DNA from: Rhodobacter sp.
GTDB lineage: Bacteria; Pseudomonadota; Alphaproteobacteria; Rhodobacterales; Rhodobacteraceae
Direction of reading: 5' to 3'
DNA length: 64,000 bases
Assembly: GCA_020250125.1 (NCBI GenBank)
Contig: JADCEL010000038.1
Span: forward strand, 42,912 to 106,911
Shown here one piece after another: positions 26,856 to 35,804 of the stretch. The translations under genes were made by a program, and so were the position numbers. Within the stretch, counting starts at the first letter, position 1. Each line of letters opens with the position of its first letter. Below the pieces are notes generated by a model. That model saw nothing but the letters and a program-made list of their open reading frames with translations, did not search any database and was not told the origin of the DNA.

Positions 26856-28348
26856 GGGCGTGTCAAAGCGCGGTCCTGCATGATCGCCCCGGCCGCTTGC
26901 CGGCCGGACAGGGTCGCCATCGGGATGCCCGCCCCCGGATGCACCCCGCCCCCCGCCAGATACAGGCCCGCAATCACCGTCCGCGCGCCCGGCCGGCGGA
27001 AGGTGGCTGTCAGGCCGTGCGGGCTGATGCCGTAAAGCGACCCCTGGCTGGCCCGGAACATCCGAGCAAAGCCCGGCGGCCCGGTCAGTGCCGCCCCCCC
27101 GGGAGGCGTGTCGAAGGTCAGCCCGAAGCGGCTGAGGGTCTGGAAGGTGCGGCTGCGGCATTGGGACAGGTCCATTTCGTCCGGGGGCGCTGCCGTGTCT
27201 TTCGGCAGGGCCGGGGCATTCAGGATGATCTCGAACCTTTCAGGTCCGGCAGGCGGCGATGTGGCCCGGTCCTGGGCGCACAGATACAGGGTCGGATCGT
27301 CCGGGGTCTGACCACGGGCGATCCGGTCGAATTCGGCGCGGGGATCGGCGGCGAAAAACACGTTGTGATAGGCCAGCGGCAGCCCCTGCGGCCGCGCGGC
27401 AAAGGCCCAGACTTCGGCGGAATGGCTGCGCGGCTGTACCGCGCGCTGCGGCACGGCGCGGCGGGCGTCGGGGCCAAGAAGGCCCTCTGCCAGGGCGGCG
27501 GGGTCCCCGGCATGCACTACATGGGCACAAGGAAGGTGCCGCCCGTCGGCAAGGGTCACACCCGCCACACGGCCCGCGCTGACCGTGATGTCGCGCACGG
27601 CAACGCCGGTCAGAATCGTGGCACCCGCCGCTTCGACAAGCCGCGTCAGCGTGGCGGCAAGATGGGCCATGCCGCCCTTGACCGCCCAGACGCCGCGGGC
27701 CTCGGCCTGCCAGATCAGCGCGAGCACGGCAGGGGACCGGGCCGGCGCACCGCCGACATAGGTGGCATAGCGCCCGAACAGCTGGCGCAGGCGCGGGTCG
27801 GTGAAACTGGCCGACAGCGCCCGCGACAGGGTCAGCCCCGGCAGAAGCCAGGGCAGAATCTGCGGGCTGCGCAGGGTGGCGGCCAGAATGCCCGCCAGAT
27901 GGGGGCGGGCGCGCTGCATCACCGGGGCATCAAAGGCGGTGAACAGCGCCGCCGCCCGGCGGGAAAAGCGGTGAAACTCGGCCTCGGCCTTTGGCCCGGC
28001 AAAGGCGCGCACGGCGGCCCCGCTGGCCTGTTCATCCGCCAGAAGATCAAGGCTTGATCCGTCGGGCCACCAGTGGCGCGCCAGGACCGGCAGCGGCTGC
28101 AGGGTCAGATGCGCCTCAAGGCTGGTGCCCGCGGCCGCGAAAAGGTCATCGAACACCGCCCGCAGGGTCAGCACCGTCGGCCCCGCGTCCACCGGCCCCG
28201 CGACAGAGGGCAGGGTGCGCATCTTGCCGCCCGGCGTGCCTTCTTCCACCAGCGTCACATCGAACCCGGCATGGGCAAGCCGCAGGGCGGCGGCCAAACC
28301 GCCCATCCCCGCCCCGATCACCACCACCCTGTCCATATGTGACGCCAT
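26771..28348 (-). CDS. crtD: Methoxyneurosporene/hydroxyneurosporene 3,4-dehydrogenase
   Basis: 525-residue FAD-dependent carotenoid desaturase introducing the 3,4 double bond in the spheroidene pathway. The N-terminal dinucleotide motif VVVIGAGMGGLAAALRLA and the C-terminal flavin motif AGGGVHPGAGIPMATLSGRQAA are typical of CrtI/CrtD. The family can start at ATG 28348 or 28336; both lack a clear ribosome site. It is divergent from crtE, with two PpsR boxes between them. crtI, which should produce its substrate, is not in the window. Confidence 0.92.
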   Translation of the reverse strand: MASHMDRVVVIGAGMGGLAAALRLAHAGFDVTLVEEGTPGGKMRTLPSVAGPVDAGPTVLTLRAVFDDLFAAAGTSLEAHLTLQPLPVLARHWWPDGSSLDLLADEQASGAAVRAFAGPKAEAEFHRFSRRAAALFTAFDAPVMQRARPHLAGILAATLRSPQILPWLLPGLTLSRALSASFTDPRLRQLFGRYATYVGGAPARSPAVLALIWQAEARGVWAVKGGMAHLAATLTRLVEAAGATILTGVAVRDITVSAGRVAGVTLADGRHLPCAHVVHAGDPAALAEGLLGPDARRAVPQRAVQPRSHSAEVWAFAARPQGLPLAYHNVFFAADPRAEFDRIARGQTPDDPTLYLCAQDRATSPPAGPERFEIILNAPALPKDTAAPPDEMDLSQCRSRTFQTLSRFGLTFDTPPGGAALTGPPGFARMFRASQGSLYGISPHGLTATFRRPGARTVIAGLYLAGGGVHPGAGIPMATLSGRQAAGAIMQDRALTRPWARTAMPGGMSTASATTDATPSRSSPS

Positions 28349-28377
28349 GTCGTGAGTGTTGACTTGGACCGCCTTGC

Positions 28378-28395
28378 TGTCCAGTATGATTTACA
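28378..28395. promoter_or_regulatory. PpsR/CrtJ box 1 (crtD-crtE)
   Basis: TGTCCAGTATGATTTACA fits TGT-N12-ACA, the operator of the redox/light repressor PpsR (CrtJ) encoded in this window. It lies between the divergent genes crtD and crtE, 6 nt from a second box, an arrangement that allows cooperative binding of two tetramers. Confidence 0.85.
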
Positions 28396-28401
28396 CATGG
28401 C

Positions 28402-28419
28402 TGTCACTTTTGTCTGACA
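28402..28419. promoter_or_regulatory. PpsR/CrtJ box 2 (crtD-crtE)
   Basis: TGTCACTTTTGTCTGACA fits TGT-N12-ACA. It is centred two helical turns plus a few bases from box 1 and about 20 nt before the GGAGG site of crtE. Confidence 0.87.
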
Positions 28420-28440
28420 GCGCCGCCACGGAGGGCTGCA

Positions 28441-29304
28441 ATGAAGCTGGACACGCGGATCGAGGCCGCCATCGACACGGCCCTTTCGCTGGGGCAGGGC
28501 GGCGTTGCGCCGCCTCGGCTGGCCTCGGCACTGCATTATGCGGTGACACCGGGCGGCGCGCGGATCCGGCCCACGATCCTGCTCAGCGTGGCGCTGGCCT
28601 GCGGTGATGACCGCCCCGGACTGGCCGATGCCGCTGCGGCGGCGCTGGAGCTGATCCATTGCGCCAGCCTGGTGCATGATGACCTGCCCTGTTTCGATGA
28701 CGCGCCGCTGCGCCGGGGCAAGCCGACGGTGCATCTGGCCTATTCCGAACCGCTGGCGGTGCTGACCGGCGACAGCCTGATCATCCTGGCCTTCGATCTG
28801 CTGGCACAGCGCGGCGGCGACCGGCCGCAGCGCGCGCTGGAACTGATCCGCATTCTGGGACGCCGCGCGGGGATGCCCTTTGGCATCTGCGCCGGGCAGG
28901 GCTGGGAAAGCGAGGCGAAGGTCGATCTTTCCGCCTATCATCAGGCCAAGACCGGCGCGCTGTTCATTGCGGCGACCCAGATGGGGGCGGTGGCGGCCGG
29001 GCAGGAGGCAGAGCCCTGGTTTGAACTGGGCGCGCGAATCGGCGAGGCCTTTCAGGTCGCCGACGATCTGCGCGATGCGCTTTACGACGAGGCGACCCTT
29101 GGCAAACCCGCCGGGCAGGATGCGGTTCATGCCCGGCCCTCGGCGGTTGCCGAACTGGGGGTCCAGGGGGCAACCCGGCGGCTCAGCGATATCCTGGGCG
29201 GGGCCATCGCCTCGATCCCGGCCTGTCCCGGCGAAGCGATGCTGGCCGATCTGGTCCGGCGCACGGCAGAACGGATGACCCCGGTCGCGCCCGTCCGGGT
29301 CTGA
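28441..29304 (+). CDS. crtE: Geranylgeranyl diphosphate synthase
   Basis: 287-residue trans-isoprenyl diphosphate synthase giving GGPP for carotenoids and the bacteriochlorophyll tail. The first Asp-rich motif is DDLPCFDD at 80-87 and the second is DDLRD at 208-212. A GGAGG ribosome site precedes the ATG. It begins the rightward superoperon crtEF-bchCXYZ-puf, with the stop 1 nt before crtF. Regulated by the two PpsR boxes upstream. Confidence 0.95.
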   Translation: MKLDTRIEAAIDTALSLGQGGVAPPRLASALHYAVTPGGARIRPTILLSVALACGDDRPGLADAAAAALELIHCASLVHDDLPCFDDAPLRRGKPTVHLAYSEPLAVLTGDSLIILAFDLLAQRGGDRPQRALELIRILGRRAGMPFGICAGQGWESEAKVDLSAYHQAKTGALFIAATQMGAVAAGQEAEPWFELGARIGEAFQVADDLRDALYDEATLGKPAGQDAVHARPSAVAELGVQGATRRLSDILGGAIASIPACPGEAMLADLVRRTAERMTPVAPVRV

Positions 29305-29305
29305 G

Positions 29306-30442
29306 ATGACCGGAGTTCCGGAACGCGGCCAGGCCCGCGCCCCGCAAGCGGCACGGCGCGGTGGCTGGCTGACGCGCGCCTGGATGAACCCGCGCCTGCA
29401 CGCCGCCGTCGCCCGCATGCCCGGCCTGGGGCGGATCGCCCGGTCTGAAGGGGCGGCGATGTTCGGGCTGGTCGGCGGATTCGTGAATTCGCAGATTCTT
29501 CTGGCACTGGTCGAGCTTGGCGTGCTTGACGCCCTGGTACAGGGGCCGCAGCCGGCGGCCGCCCTGGCGCGCCCTGCCGGGCTGGCGGAAGACCGCATGG
29601 CGATTCTCTTGCAGGGCGGGGCCGCCCTGCGGCTGCTCCGGCGGCGGCGCGACGGGCGTTTTGCCCTGACGCGCCGGGGGGCCGTGCTGCTGGGGGTGCC
29701 GGGTCTGGTCGGCATGATCCGGCATCATGCCGTGTTCTACCGCGATCTGGCCGATCCGGTCGCCCTGCTGCGCGGCGGGACCCAGACCGGGCTGGCCCGG
29801 TTCTGGCCCTATGTCTTCGGCGCGCAAGGGGCGACCGATCCGCAGGTGACGGCGGATTATTCCACACTGATGTCCGACACGCAGGGGCTGGTTGCCGAAG
29901 ACACGCTGCGCTGCGCCGATCTGTCCGGGGTAAGGCGGCTGATGGATGTGGGGGGCGGCACCGGGGCCTTTCTGGCCGCCGCCGGGGCGCGCTATCCGGC
30001 CCTGGAACTGGCCCTGTTCGACCTGCCCGCCGTGGTCGGTCCGGCCCGCGCCCGTTTTGCCGCCGCCGGCATGGCCGGGCGGGTGACGATCCTGCCGGGC
30101 AGCTTCCGCGACGATCCGATCCCGACGGGGGCCGATGCGATCAGCCTGGTGCGGGTGCTTTATGACCACACCGATGAAACGGTTGCAGCCCTGCTGGCGG
30201 CGGTCTTTGCGGCCCTGCCTGCGGGCGGGCGGCTGATCATCTCTGAACCGATGTCGGGCGGGGACAGGCCCGATGCGATCACCGACACCTACTTTGCCTT
30301 CTACACCCTGGCCATGGGCACGGGGCGCACACGCTCTGCCGCGCGCCTGGCCGAAATGGTGACGGCGGCGGGATTCGATTCGGTGACGATCCGGCCCGGC
30401 CCAAGGCCCTACATCACCGGTCTGGTTCTGGCGCGGAAATAG
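29306..30442 (+). CDS. crtF: Hydroxyneurosporene O-methyltransferase
   Basis: 378-residue SAM-dependent methyltransferase converting hydroxy- to methoxy-carotenoids in the spheroidene branch. An N-terminal dimerisation/winged-helix domain (about residues 50-140) precedes the methyltransferase domain, with the SAM loop LMDVGGGTGAFLA and LISEPMSGG near the C-terminus. Length is typical. It directly follows crtE. The intergenic region after it holds two PpsR boxes for bchC. Confidence 0.93.
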   Translation: MTGVPERGQARAPQAARRGGWLTRAWMNPRLHAAVARMPGLGRIARSEGAAMFGLVGGFVNSQILLALVELGVLDALVQGPQPAAALARPAGLAEDRMAILLQGGAALRLLRRRRDGRFALTRRGAVLLGVPGLVGMIRHHAVFYRDLADPVALLRGGTQTGLARFWPYVFGAQGATDPQVTADYSTLMSDTQGLVAEDTLRCADLSGVRRLMDVGGGTGAFLAAAGARYPALELALFDLPAVVGPARARFAAAGMAGRVTILPGSFRDDPIPTGADAISLVRVLYDHTDETVAALLAAVFAALPAGGRLIISEPMSGGDRPDAITDTYFAFYTLAMGTGRTRSAARLAEMVTAAGFDSVTIRPGPRPYITGLVLARK

Positions 30443-30459
30443 CGCCCGGCCCTGATTCA

Positions 30460-30477
30460 TGTCCATTTTGGTTTACA
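30460..30477. promoter_or_regulatory. PpsR/CrtJ box 1 (bchC promoter)
   Basis: TGTCCATTTTGGTTTACA fits TGT-N12-ACA. It is 6 nt upstream of a second box, the same spacing as the crtD-crtE pair. Confidence 0.87.
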
Positions 30478-30483
30478 CCTGAC

Positions 30484-30501
30484 TGTCAATTTGCGTTGAC
30501 A
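30484..30501. promoter_or_regulatory. PpsR/CrtJ box 2 (bchC promoter)
   Basis: TGTCAATTTGCGTTGACA fits TGT-N12-ACA exactly. Its 3' end TTGACA (30496-30501) is a likely -35 element for bchC, with TAGAGT about 16 nt downstream as a possible -10, so bound PpsR would cover the polymerase site. Confidence 0.88.
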
Positions 30502-30509
30502 TAGATCAA
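30496..30509. promoter_or_regulatory. FnrL-like site overlapping bchC -35
   Basis: TTGACATAGATCAA matches the FNR/FnrL consensus TTGAT-N4-ATCAA at nine of ten positions. It overlaps the 3' end of the PpsR box. The wider sequence TGACAT-N6-ATGTCA (30497-30514) is also a perfect dyad. If real, it would tie bchC to oxygen through both PpsR and FnrL. Confidence 0.5.
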
Positions 30510-30596
30510 TGTCAGGGTAGAGTTGCAGCAGGGCAATCCTGCCCTGGCCGAGTCCCGCAAGGTGCGGACGGCCGGAAGACAACCGGGGGACCCTCT

Positions 30597-31538
30597 GTGC
30601 AGACGGCCGCAATCATCCTTTCGGGTCCAAGGCGTCTGGGTCTTGACGTGCTGGACCTGACGCCGCCCGGCGCGGGGGATGTTGTGGTGGAAATCAGCCA
30701 TTCGGGCATTTCCACGGGAACCGAAAAACTGTTCTGGGAAGGCCGCATGCCCCCGTTTCCGGGCATGGGTTATCCGCTGGTGCCCGGTTATGAGGCGGCG
30801 GGCGAAATTGTCGAGGCGCCCCTTGGCGCGCAGGTCAGGGTCGGCGACCGCGTGTTCGTGCCGGGGGCAACCTGTTTTGGCCAGGTGCGCGGCCTGTTCG
30901 GTGCGGCGGCGCGCCATATCGTGACGCCTGCGGCACGGGTGACGCGGATTGACCCCGGCCTTGGGGCCGAAGGGGCGCTGCTGGCGCTTGCCGCGACGGC
31001 GCGCCACGCGCTGGCGGCACCCCGCCACGCGCTGCCGGATCTGATCGTTGGCCACGGCGTGCTGGGCCGCCTGCTGGCGCGGCTGACGCTGGCGGCGGGC
31101 GCGCCCGCGCCGATGGTCTGGGAAACCGATCCGCGCCGTCAGGGCGGGGCGCTGGGATATCAGGTGATGCACCCCGATTGTGACCCGCATCGCGGCTATG
31201 AGGCGGTCTATGACGCCTCGGGCGATGCCGCGCTGATCGACACGCTGATCGGGCGGCTGCGCAAGGGCGGCGAGATTGTTCTGGCCGGCTTTTACACGGC
31301 ACCCGTCAGCTTCAGCTTTGCCCCGGCCTTCATGAAGGAAGCACGCCTGCGCGTGGCCGCCGAATGGACCCCGGCCGACATGGCCGCGACCCGTGGCCTG
31401 ATCGAAAGCGGCGCTTTGTCCATGGCCGGTCTGATCACCCACAGCGCCGCCGCCGCCTCGGCTACCGCCGCCTATGAGACCGCCTTTACCGATCCTGATT
31501 GCCTGAAGATGATCCTTGACTGGAAGGCCACCGCATGA
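30597..31538 (+). CDS. bchC: Bacteriochlorophyllide a 3-hydroxyethyl dehydrogenase
   Basis: 313-residue medium-chain dehydrogenase oxidising the 3-hydroxyethyl group to 3-acetyl in bacteriochlorophyllide a formation. [19 protein letters not shown] and [14 protein letters not shown] are diagnostic. Start is GTG with CCGGGGGA upstream. It has its own promoter region inside the superoperon. The stop overlaps bchX (ATGA). Confidence 0.94.
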   Translation: MQTAAIILSGPRRLGLDVLDLTPPGAGDVVVEISHSGISTGTEKLFWEGRMPPFPGMGYPLVPGYEAAGEIVEAPLGAQVRVGDRVFVPGATCFGQVRGLFGAAARHIVTPAARVTRIDPGLGAEGALLALAATARHALAAPRHALPDLIVGHGVLGRLLARLTLAAGAPAPMVWETDPRRQGGALGYQVMHPDCDPHRGYEAVYDASGDAALIDTLIGRLRKGGEIVLAGFYTAPVSFSFAPAFMKEARLRVAAEWTPADMAATRGLIESGALSMAGLITHSAAAASATAAYETAFTDPDCLKMILDWKATA

Positions 31539-32539
31539 CGCTCGATATTCCGAACCTCAGGGACTTTGATGCGCGGCTGCGCAGCGAGGCGCGCGAAGAA
31601 CCGACCCTGGAAGTGCCGCAGGCACCCCCCACCCGGAAGACGCAGATCATCGCGATCTACGGCAAGGGCGGCATCGGCAAATCCTTCACCTTGGCCAACC
31701 TCAGCCACATGATGGCCGAAATGGGCAAGCGCGTGCTGCTGATCGGCTGCGATCCCAAATCCGACACCACCTCGCTGCTGTTCGGCGGCAAGGCTTGCCC
31801 CACGATCATCGAAACCTCGACCCGCAAGAAGCTGGCGGGGGAAGAGGTGAAGATCGGCGATGTCTGCTTCAAGCGCGGCGGCGTCTTTGCCATGGAACTG
31901 GGCGGGCCGGAAGTGGGCCGCGGCTGCGGCGGCAGGGGCATCATCCATGGCTTTGAACTGCTGGAAAAGCTGGGTTTCCATGACTGGGATTTCGACTATG
32001 TCCTGCTGGATTTCCTGGGCGACGTGGTCTGCGGCGGCTTCGGCCTGCCGATTGCCCGCGACATGGCGCAGAAGGTGATCCTTGTCGCCTCCAACGACCT
32101 GCAATCGCTGTATGTCGCCAACAACGTCTGTTCGGCGGTGGAATACTTCCGCAAGCTGGGCGGCAATGTCGGCATCGCCGGTCTGGTCATCAACAAGGAT
32201 GACGGCACCGGCGAGGCGGCTGCCTTTGCCGGATCGGTGAACATCCCGGTGCTTGCGGCGATCCCGCAGGATGATGATCTGCGCAAGAAATCGGCGAATT
32301 ACCAGATTGTTGGCACCGCGGAAAGCCGGTGGGGCGGCCTGTTTGGCGCGCTGGCGCAGGCAGTGGCCATTGCGCCGCCGGTGCGTCCGGCACCGCTGAC
32401 CCAGGACGGGCTTCTGAACCTGTTCTCTGCCGAAAGCACCGGCAAGGACTTTGTCCTGACCCCCGCAACCGATGCCGACATGCGCGGCAAGGATGCCGTG
32501 GTGCGCGCATCTCTGGAGGTGGTGTACGACAATGCTTGA
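31535..32539 (+). CDS. bchX: Chlorophyllide reductase iron protein, subunit X
   Basis: 334-residue nitrogenase-iron-protein-like ATPase that donates electrons to BchYZ, which reduces ring B of chlorophyllide a. P-loop GKGGIGKS at 43-50; the [4Fe-4S] cluster cysteines bridging the dimer are Cys131 (GRGCGGRG) and Cys166 (DVVCGGFG). The start is coupled to bchC by ATGA. A 29-codon frame overlaps its stop and leads into bchY. Confidence 0.95.
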   Translation: MTLDIPNLRDFDARLRSEAREEPTLEVPQAPPTRKTQIIAIYGKGGIGKSFTLANLSHMMAEMGKRVLLIGCDPKSDTTSLLFGGKACPTIIETSTRKKLAGEEVKIGDVCFKRGGVFAMELGGPEVGRGCGGRGIIHGFELLEKLGFHDWDFDYVLLDFLGDVVCGGFGLPIARDMAQKVILVASNDLQSLYVANNVCSAVEYFRKLGGNVGIAGLVINKDDGTGEAAAFAGSVNIPVLAAIPQDDDLRKKSANYQIVGTAESRWGGLFGALAQAVAIAPPVRPAPLTQDGLLNLFSAESTGKDFVLTPATDADMRGKDAVVRASLEVVYDNA

Positions 32540-32621
32540 TCTTGACACCCTTGCGGCGCTTGACCGCGAACTGGCCCGCCTGACCGGCCCCGCACGCACC
32601 CTGCGGGGCGCAGGCAAATGA
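32532..32621 (+). CDS. Small bridging ORF between bchX and bchY (29 aa)
   Basis: A 29-codon frame starts at ATG 32532, inside the last codons of bchX, and ends with a TGA that overlaps the bchY ATG (ATGA at 32618-32621). The peptide begins [17 protein letters not shown] and is a plausible amphipathic helix; it ends in GAGK. It exactly fills the 78-nt bchX-bchY gap. I recognise no homologue. It may be a real microprotein, a translational-coupling relay, or chance; GC-rich codon use is like the neighbours. Confidence 0.35.
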   Translation: MLDLDTLAALDRELARLTGPARTLRGAGK

Positions 32622-34189
32622 ACCTGGAAGCCCGCTATGATCCGGCCCAGGACGCGCCGCTGACCGATGCGGCAGCGGAAGGTCCGGCTGATCCGGCGGT
32701 TTCAGCCCCCGTCGATGGCATGGGCTGCCATGCCGGTGCCGACGAAATGGAAAAGGCCGCACGTCTTGCCGGCAAGTCCGAAATCCTTGACCGGTATGCC
32801 GCCGACTATCCGCAAGGGCCCCATGACAAGCCGCAATCCATGTGCCCCGCCTTCGGGTCGCTGCGCGTCGGGCTGCGGATGCGCCGGGTGGCCACGGTGC
32901 TGTCCGGCTCTGCCTGCTGTGTCTACGGCCTGACCTTCGTGTCGCATTTCTACGGTGCGCGGCGTTCTGTGGGCTATGTGCCGTTCAATTCCGAAACGCT
33001 GGTCACCGGCAAGCTGTTCGAAGACATCCGCGATGCGGTCCACGAACTGGCCGACCCCGACCGTTATGATGCGGTGGTGGTGACGAACCTTTGTGTGCCC
33101 ACAGCCTCTGGCGTGCCGCTCAAGCTGCTGCCCGGCGAGATCAACGGCGTGCGCATCGTGGGCATCGACGTGCCCGGCTTTGGCATCCCCACCCATGCCG
33201 AAGCCAAGGATGTGCTTGCCGGGGCGATGCTGAAATATGCCCGTGCCGAGATCGAGGCGGGCCCGGTTCAGGCACCGCTGCAGGGCAGGTCAGACCGCCC
33301 GACCGTTGCCCTGCTGGGCGAAATGTTCCCCGCCGACCCGATGATGATCGGCGCGATGCTGTCGCCCCTGGGGCTGGCCGCAGGGCCGGTGGTGCCCTGC
33401 CGCGAATGGCGCGAGCTTTACGCCGCCCTGGACTCTGGCGTCTGTGCTGCGATCCATCCGTTCTACACGGCGGCGGTGCGCGAATTCGAGGCCGCCGGAC
33501 GGCCCGTTGTCGGCTCGGCCCCCGTGGGGCATGACGGCACCGCCCTGTGGTTGAAGAACATCGGTGAAGCCTATGGGATTGCTGCGGAAAAGATTGCCAC
33601 ATCCCAGAACACCTTCCTGCCGGCCATCCGGGCGGCCCTGGCCGCGACGCCGGTCAAGGGTACGATCACCCTGTCAGGTTACGAGGGTTCGGAACTGCTG
33701 GTGGCCCGCCTTCTGATCGAAAGCGGGGCAGAGGTGCCCTATGTCGGCACCGCCTGCGCCCGCACGCCCTGGTCCGAGGCGGACCGCGACTGGCTGGAGG
33801 CGCGCGGCGTCAAGGTCAGGTTCCGCGCCTCGCTGGAAGACGATCTTTCGGCGATGGAGGCGGTTCGTCCCGACCTGGCCATCGGGACAACACCGGTCGT
33901 ACAAAAAGCAAAAGAAAAAGCAATTCCATCGCTTTATTTCACGAACCTCATCTCGGCCCGCCCGCTGATGGGGCCGGCCGGGGCGGGCAGTCTGGCGCAG
34001 GTTGTCAACGCCGCCATCGCCGGGCGTGACCAGATGGAAGGGATGCAGCGCTTCTTCGACGGGGTCGGCAGTGGCGACAGCGCCGGCATCTGGGAAGGCA
34101 GCCCCAATCTGCGCCCCGAATTCCGCGCGGCGCATCAGAAGAAGCTGGACAACAAGGCAAAGGCCGCAAAGGCGGAGGAGATGATCTGA
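32618..34189 (+). CDS. bchY: Chlorophyllide reductase subunit Y
   Basis: 523-residue NifD-like subunit of chlorophyllide a oxidoreductase. Candidate cluster cysteines are Cys37 (GMGCHAG), Cys76 (SMCPAFGSLR) and Cys100 (GSACCVYGLTF). The remainder follows the nitrogenase-like fold. With BchZ it forms the catalytic heterotetramer that reduces the C7-C8 bond. Its stop is followed by a 136-nt gap to bchZ holding a long hairpin. Confidence 0.95.
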   Translation: MNLEARYDPAQDAPLTDAAAEGPADPAVSAPVDGMGCHAGADEMEKAARLAGKSEILDRYAADYPQGPHDKPQSMCPAFGSLRVGLRMRRVATVLSGSACCVYGLTFVSHFYGARRSVGYVPFNSETLVTGKLFEDIRDAVHELADPDRYDAVVVTNLCVPTASGVPLKLLPGEINGVRIVGIDVPGFGIPTHAEAKDVLAGAMLKYARAEIEAGPVQAPLQGRSDRPTVALLGEMFPADPMMIGAMLSPLGLAAGPVVPCREWRELYAALDSGVCAAIHPFYTAAVREFEAAGRPVVGSAPVGHDGTALWLKNIGEAYGIAAEKIATSQNTFLPAIRAALAATPVKGTITLSGYEGSELLVARLLIESGAEVPYVGTACARTPWSEADRDWLEARGVKVRFRASLEDDLSAMEAVRPDLAIGTTPVVQKAKEKAIPSLYFTNLISARPLMGPAGAGSLAQVVNAAIAGRDQMEGMQRFFDGVGSGDSAGIWEGSPNLRPEFRAAHQKKLDNKAKAAKAEEMI

Positions 34190-34332
34190 TGCTGCGCGTC
34201 CGGCTTCACGTCACCTTTCCGGCAGTTTTGAGCAAGGCGGTTGCGGGCGGTTTTTCTGCGAAAAATCTGTCGCAGGCGGATGATTTTTCGCAGAAAAATC
34301 GCCCGGTGAATTCTGGGGGCCGGTCATGCTGA
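34189..34332 (+). CDS. Small bridging ORF between bchY and bchZ (47 aa)
   Basis: A 47-codon frame begins at an ATG overlapping the bchY stop (TGATG) and ends at a TGA seven nt into bchZ, so it spans the entire gap. The peptide starts [13 protein letters not shown] and contains two copies of an S-A-K-N/S-Q-K-N type stretch because the hairpin arms are translated (FSAKN and FSQKN). No family is recognised. Translation through it would unwind the hairpin and could deliver ribosomes to bchZ. It could equally be chance open sequence. Confidence 0.3.
   Translation: MLRVRLHVTFPAVLSKAVAGGFSAKNLSQADDFSQKNRPVNSGGRSC
34245..34304 (+). repeat. Long inverted repeat in bchY-bchZ gap
   Basis: Arms of 23 nt at 34245-34267 and 34282-34304 with a 14-nt spacer. 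The inner 17 nt (TTTTTCTGCGAAAAATC and its complement) match perfectly, and the outer six pair with one G-T. Each arm is itself near-palindromic (TTTTTC-TGC-GAAAAA). The arms are AT-rich in a high-GC operon. The RNA would form a very stable stem within the bchY-bchZ mRNA; a processing or differential-stability element, or a small inserted palindrome, are possible. Confidence 0.85.
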
Positions 34333-35804
34333 TCCAGGATCATGACCGGGCCGGCGGCTACTGGGGCGCAGTCTATGCCTTCTGCGCGGTCAAGGGGTTG
34401 CAGGTGGTGATCGACGGCCCCGTGGGCTGCGAGAATCTGCCCGTAACCTCGGTTCTGCATTACACCGATGCCTTGCCGCCGCATGAGCTGCCCATCGTGG
34501 TGACGGGCCTGGGCGAGGAAGAGCTGGGCCGCGACGGCACCGAAGGGGCGATGCGCCGGGCGTGGAAAACGCTTGATCCGGCCTTGCCGGCGGTGGTCGT
34601 GACCGGATCGATCGCCGAGATGATCGGCGGCGGCGTGACCCCGATGGGCACCAACATCCAGCGCTTTCTGCCCCGCACCATAGACGAGGATCAGTGGCAG
34701 GCCGCCGACCGGGCGATGACCTGGATCTTCACCGAATTCGGCATGACCAAGGGGCGGATGCCACCCGAAACACCGCGCCCCGCGGGGGCGCGTCCCCGCG
34801 TGAACATTCTCGGGCCGATGTACGGCGTTTTCAACATGGCGTCGGACCTGCACGAGATCCGCCGCCTGATCGAAGGCATCGGTGCCGATGTTCACATGGT
34901 CATGCCGCTGGGCGCGCATCTGGCCGAAATGCGCGGCCTGGTGAATGCCGATGTGAACGTGGTGATGTACCGCGAGTTCGGTCGCGGTCTGGCCGAGGTG
35001 CTGGGCAAACCCTATCTGCAGGCCCCCATCGGGCTGGAATCGACCACGCTGTTCCTGCGCAAGCTGGGCGAGATGCTGGGGCTGGACCCCGAGCCCTTCA
35101 TCGCGCGCGAAAAGCATTCCACGCTGAAACCGGTCTGGGACCTGTGGCGGTCGGTGACGCAGGATTTCTTTGCCACCGCAAACTTCGGCATCGTCGCGAA
35201 TGAAACCTATGCCCGTGGCGTGCGCCGCTATCTGGAGGGTGATCTGGGCCTGCCTTGCGCCTTTGCCGTGGCGCGCAAGCCCGGTCAGAAGACCGATGGC
35301 GAAAAGGTGCGCGGCCTGATGCGTCAGCACCGTCCGCTGATCGTCATGGGGTCGATCAATGAAAAGATGTACCTGGCCGAGATGAAGGGCGGGCACGGGC
35401 CGCAGCCCGTCTTTCTTGCCGCCAGTTTCCCGGGCGCTGCGATCCGGCGGGCCATCGGCACGCCTGTCATGGGCTATTCCGGCTGCGTCTGGCTGTTGCA
35501 GGAGGTGTGCAACGGCCTGTTCGATGCCCTGTTCCATATCCTGCCGCTGGGGTCCGACATGGATTCGGCAGCGGCCACCCCCACAACACTGCGCCGCGAT
35601 TTCCCCTGGGACGTCGAGGCGCAGCTGGCGCTGGACCGGATCGTGAACCGGCACCCGGTGCTGACGCGGATCAGCGCCGCCCGGACCCTGCGCGATGCGG
35701 CCGAAAAGGCTGCCCTCGATGCCGGGCAGGAACGGGTCATCAGAGAAACCGTCGAGGCCCTGACCGGCTTCGCAGGCACGATTGCAAAGGGAGAGACGGC
35801 ATGA
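34326..35804 (+). CDS. bchZ: Chlorophyllide reductase subunit Z
   Basis: 492-residue NifK-like subunit of chlorophyllide a oxidoreductase. It opens [19 protein letters not shown]; Cys35 (GPVGCENLP) is the likely cluster ligand contributed by Z. The start is ATG 34326 with GGGGGCCGG just before. The stop overlaps the pufQ ATG. It joins with BchY, fed by BchX. Confidence 0.95.
   Translation: MLIQDHDRAGGYWGAVYAFCAVKGLQVVIDGPVGCENLPVTSVLHYTDALPPHELPIVVTGLGEEELGRDGTEGAMRRAWKTLDPALPAVVVTGSIAEMIGGGVTPMGTNIQRFLPRTIDEDQWQAADRAMTWIFTEFGMTKGRMPPETPRPAGARPRVNILGPMYGVFNMASDLHEIRRLIEGIGADVHMVMPLGAHLAEMRGLVNADVNVVMYREFGRGLAEVLGKPYLQAPIGLESTTLFLRKLGEMLGLDPEPFIAREKHSTLKPVWDLWRSVTQDFFATANFGIVANETYARGVRRYLEGDLGLPCAFAVARKPGQKTDGEKVRGLMRQHRPLIVMGSINEKMYLAEMKGGHGPQPVFLAASFPGAAIRRAIGTPVMGYSGCVWLLQEVCNGLFDALFHILPLGSDMDSAAATPTTLRRDFPWDVEAQLALDRIVNRHPVLTRISAARTLRDAAEKAALDAGQERVIRETVEALTGFAGTIAKGETA

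Noticed and set aside
32532..32621. Reading the bchX-bchY bridging frame as an alternative N-terminus of bchY
   Set aside because: It is in another frame from bchY and ends with a stop overlapping the bchY ATG.
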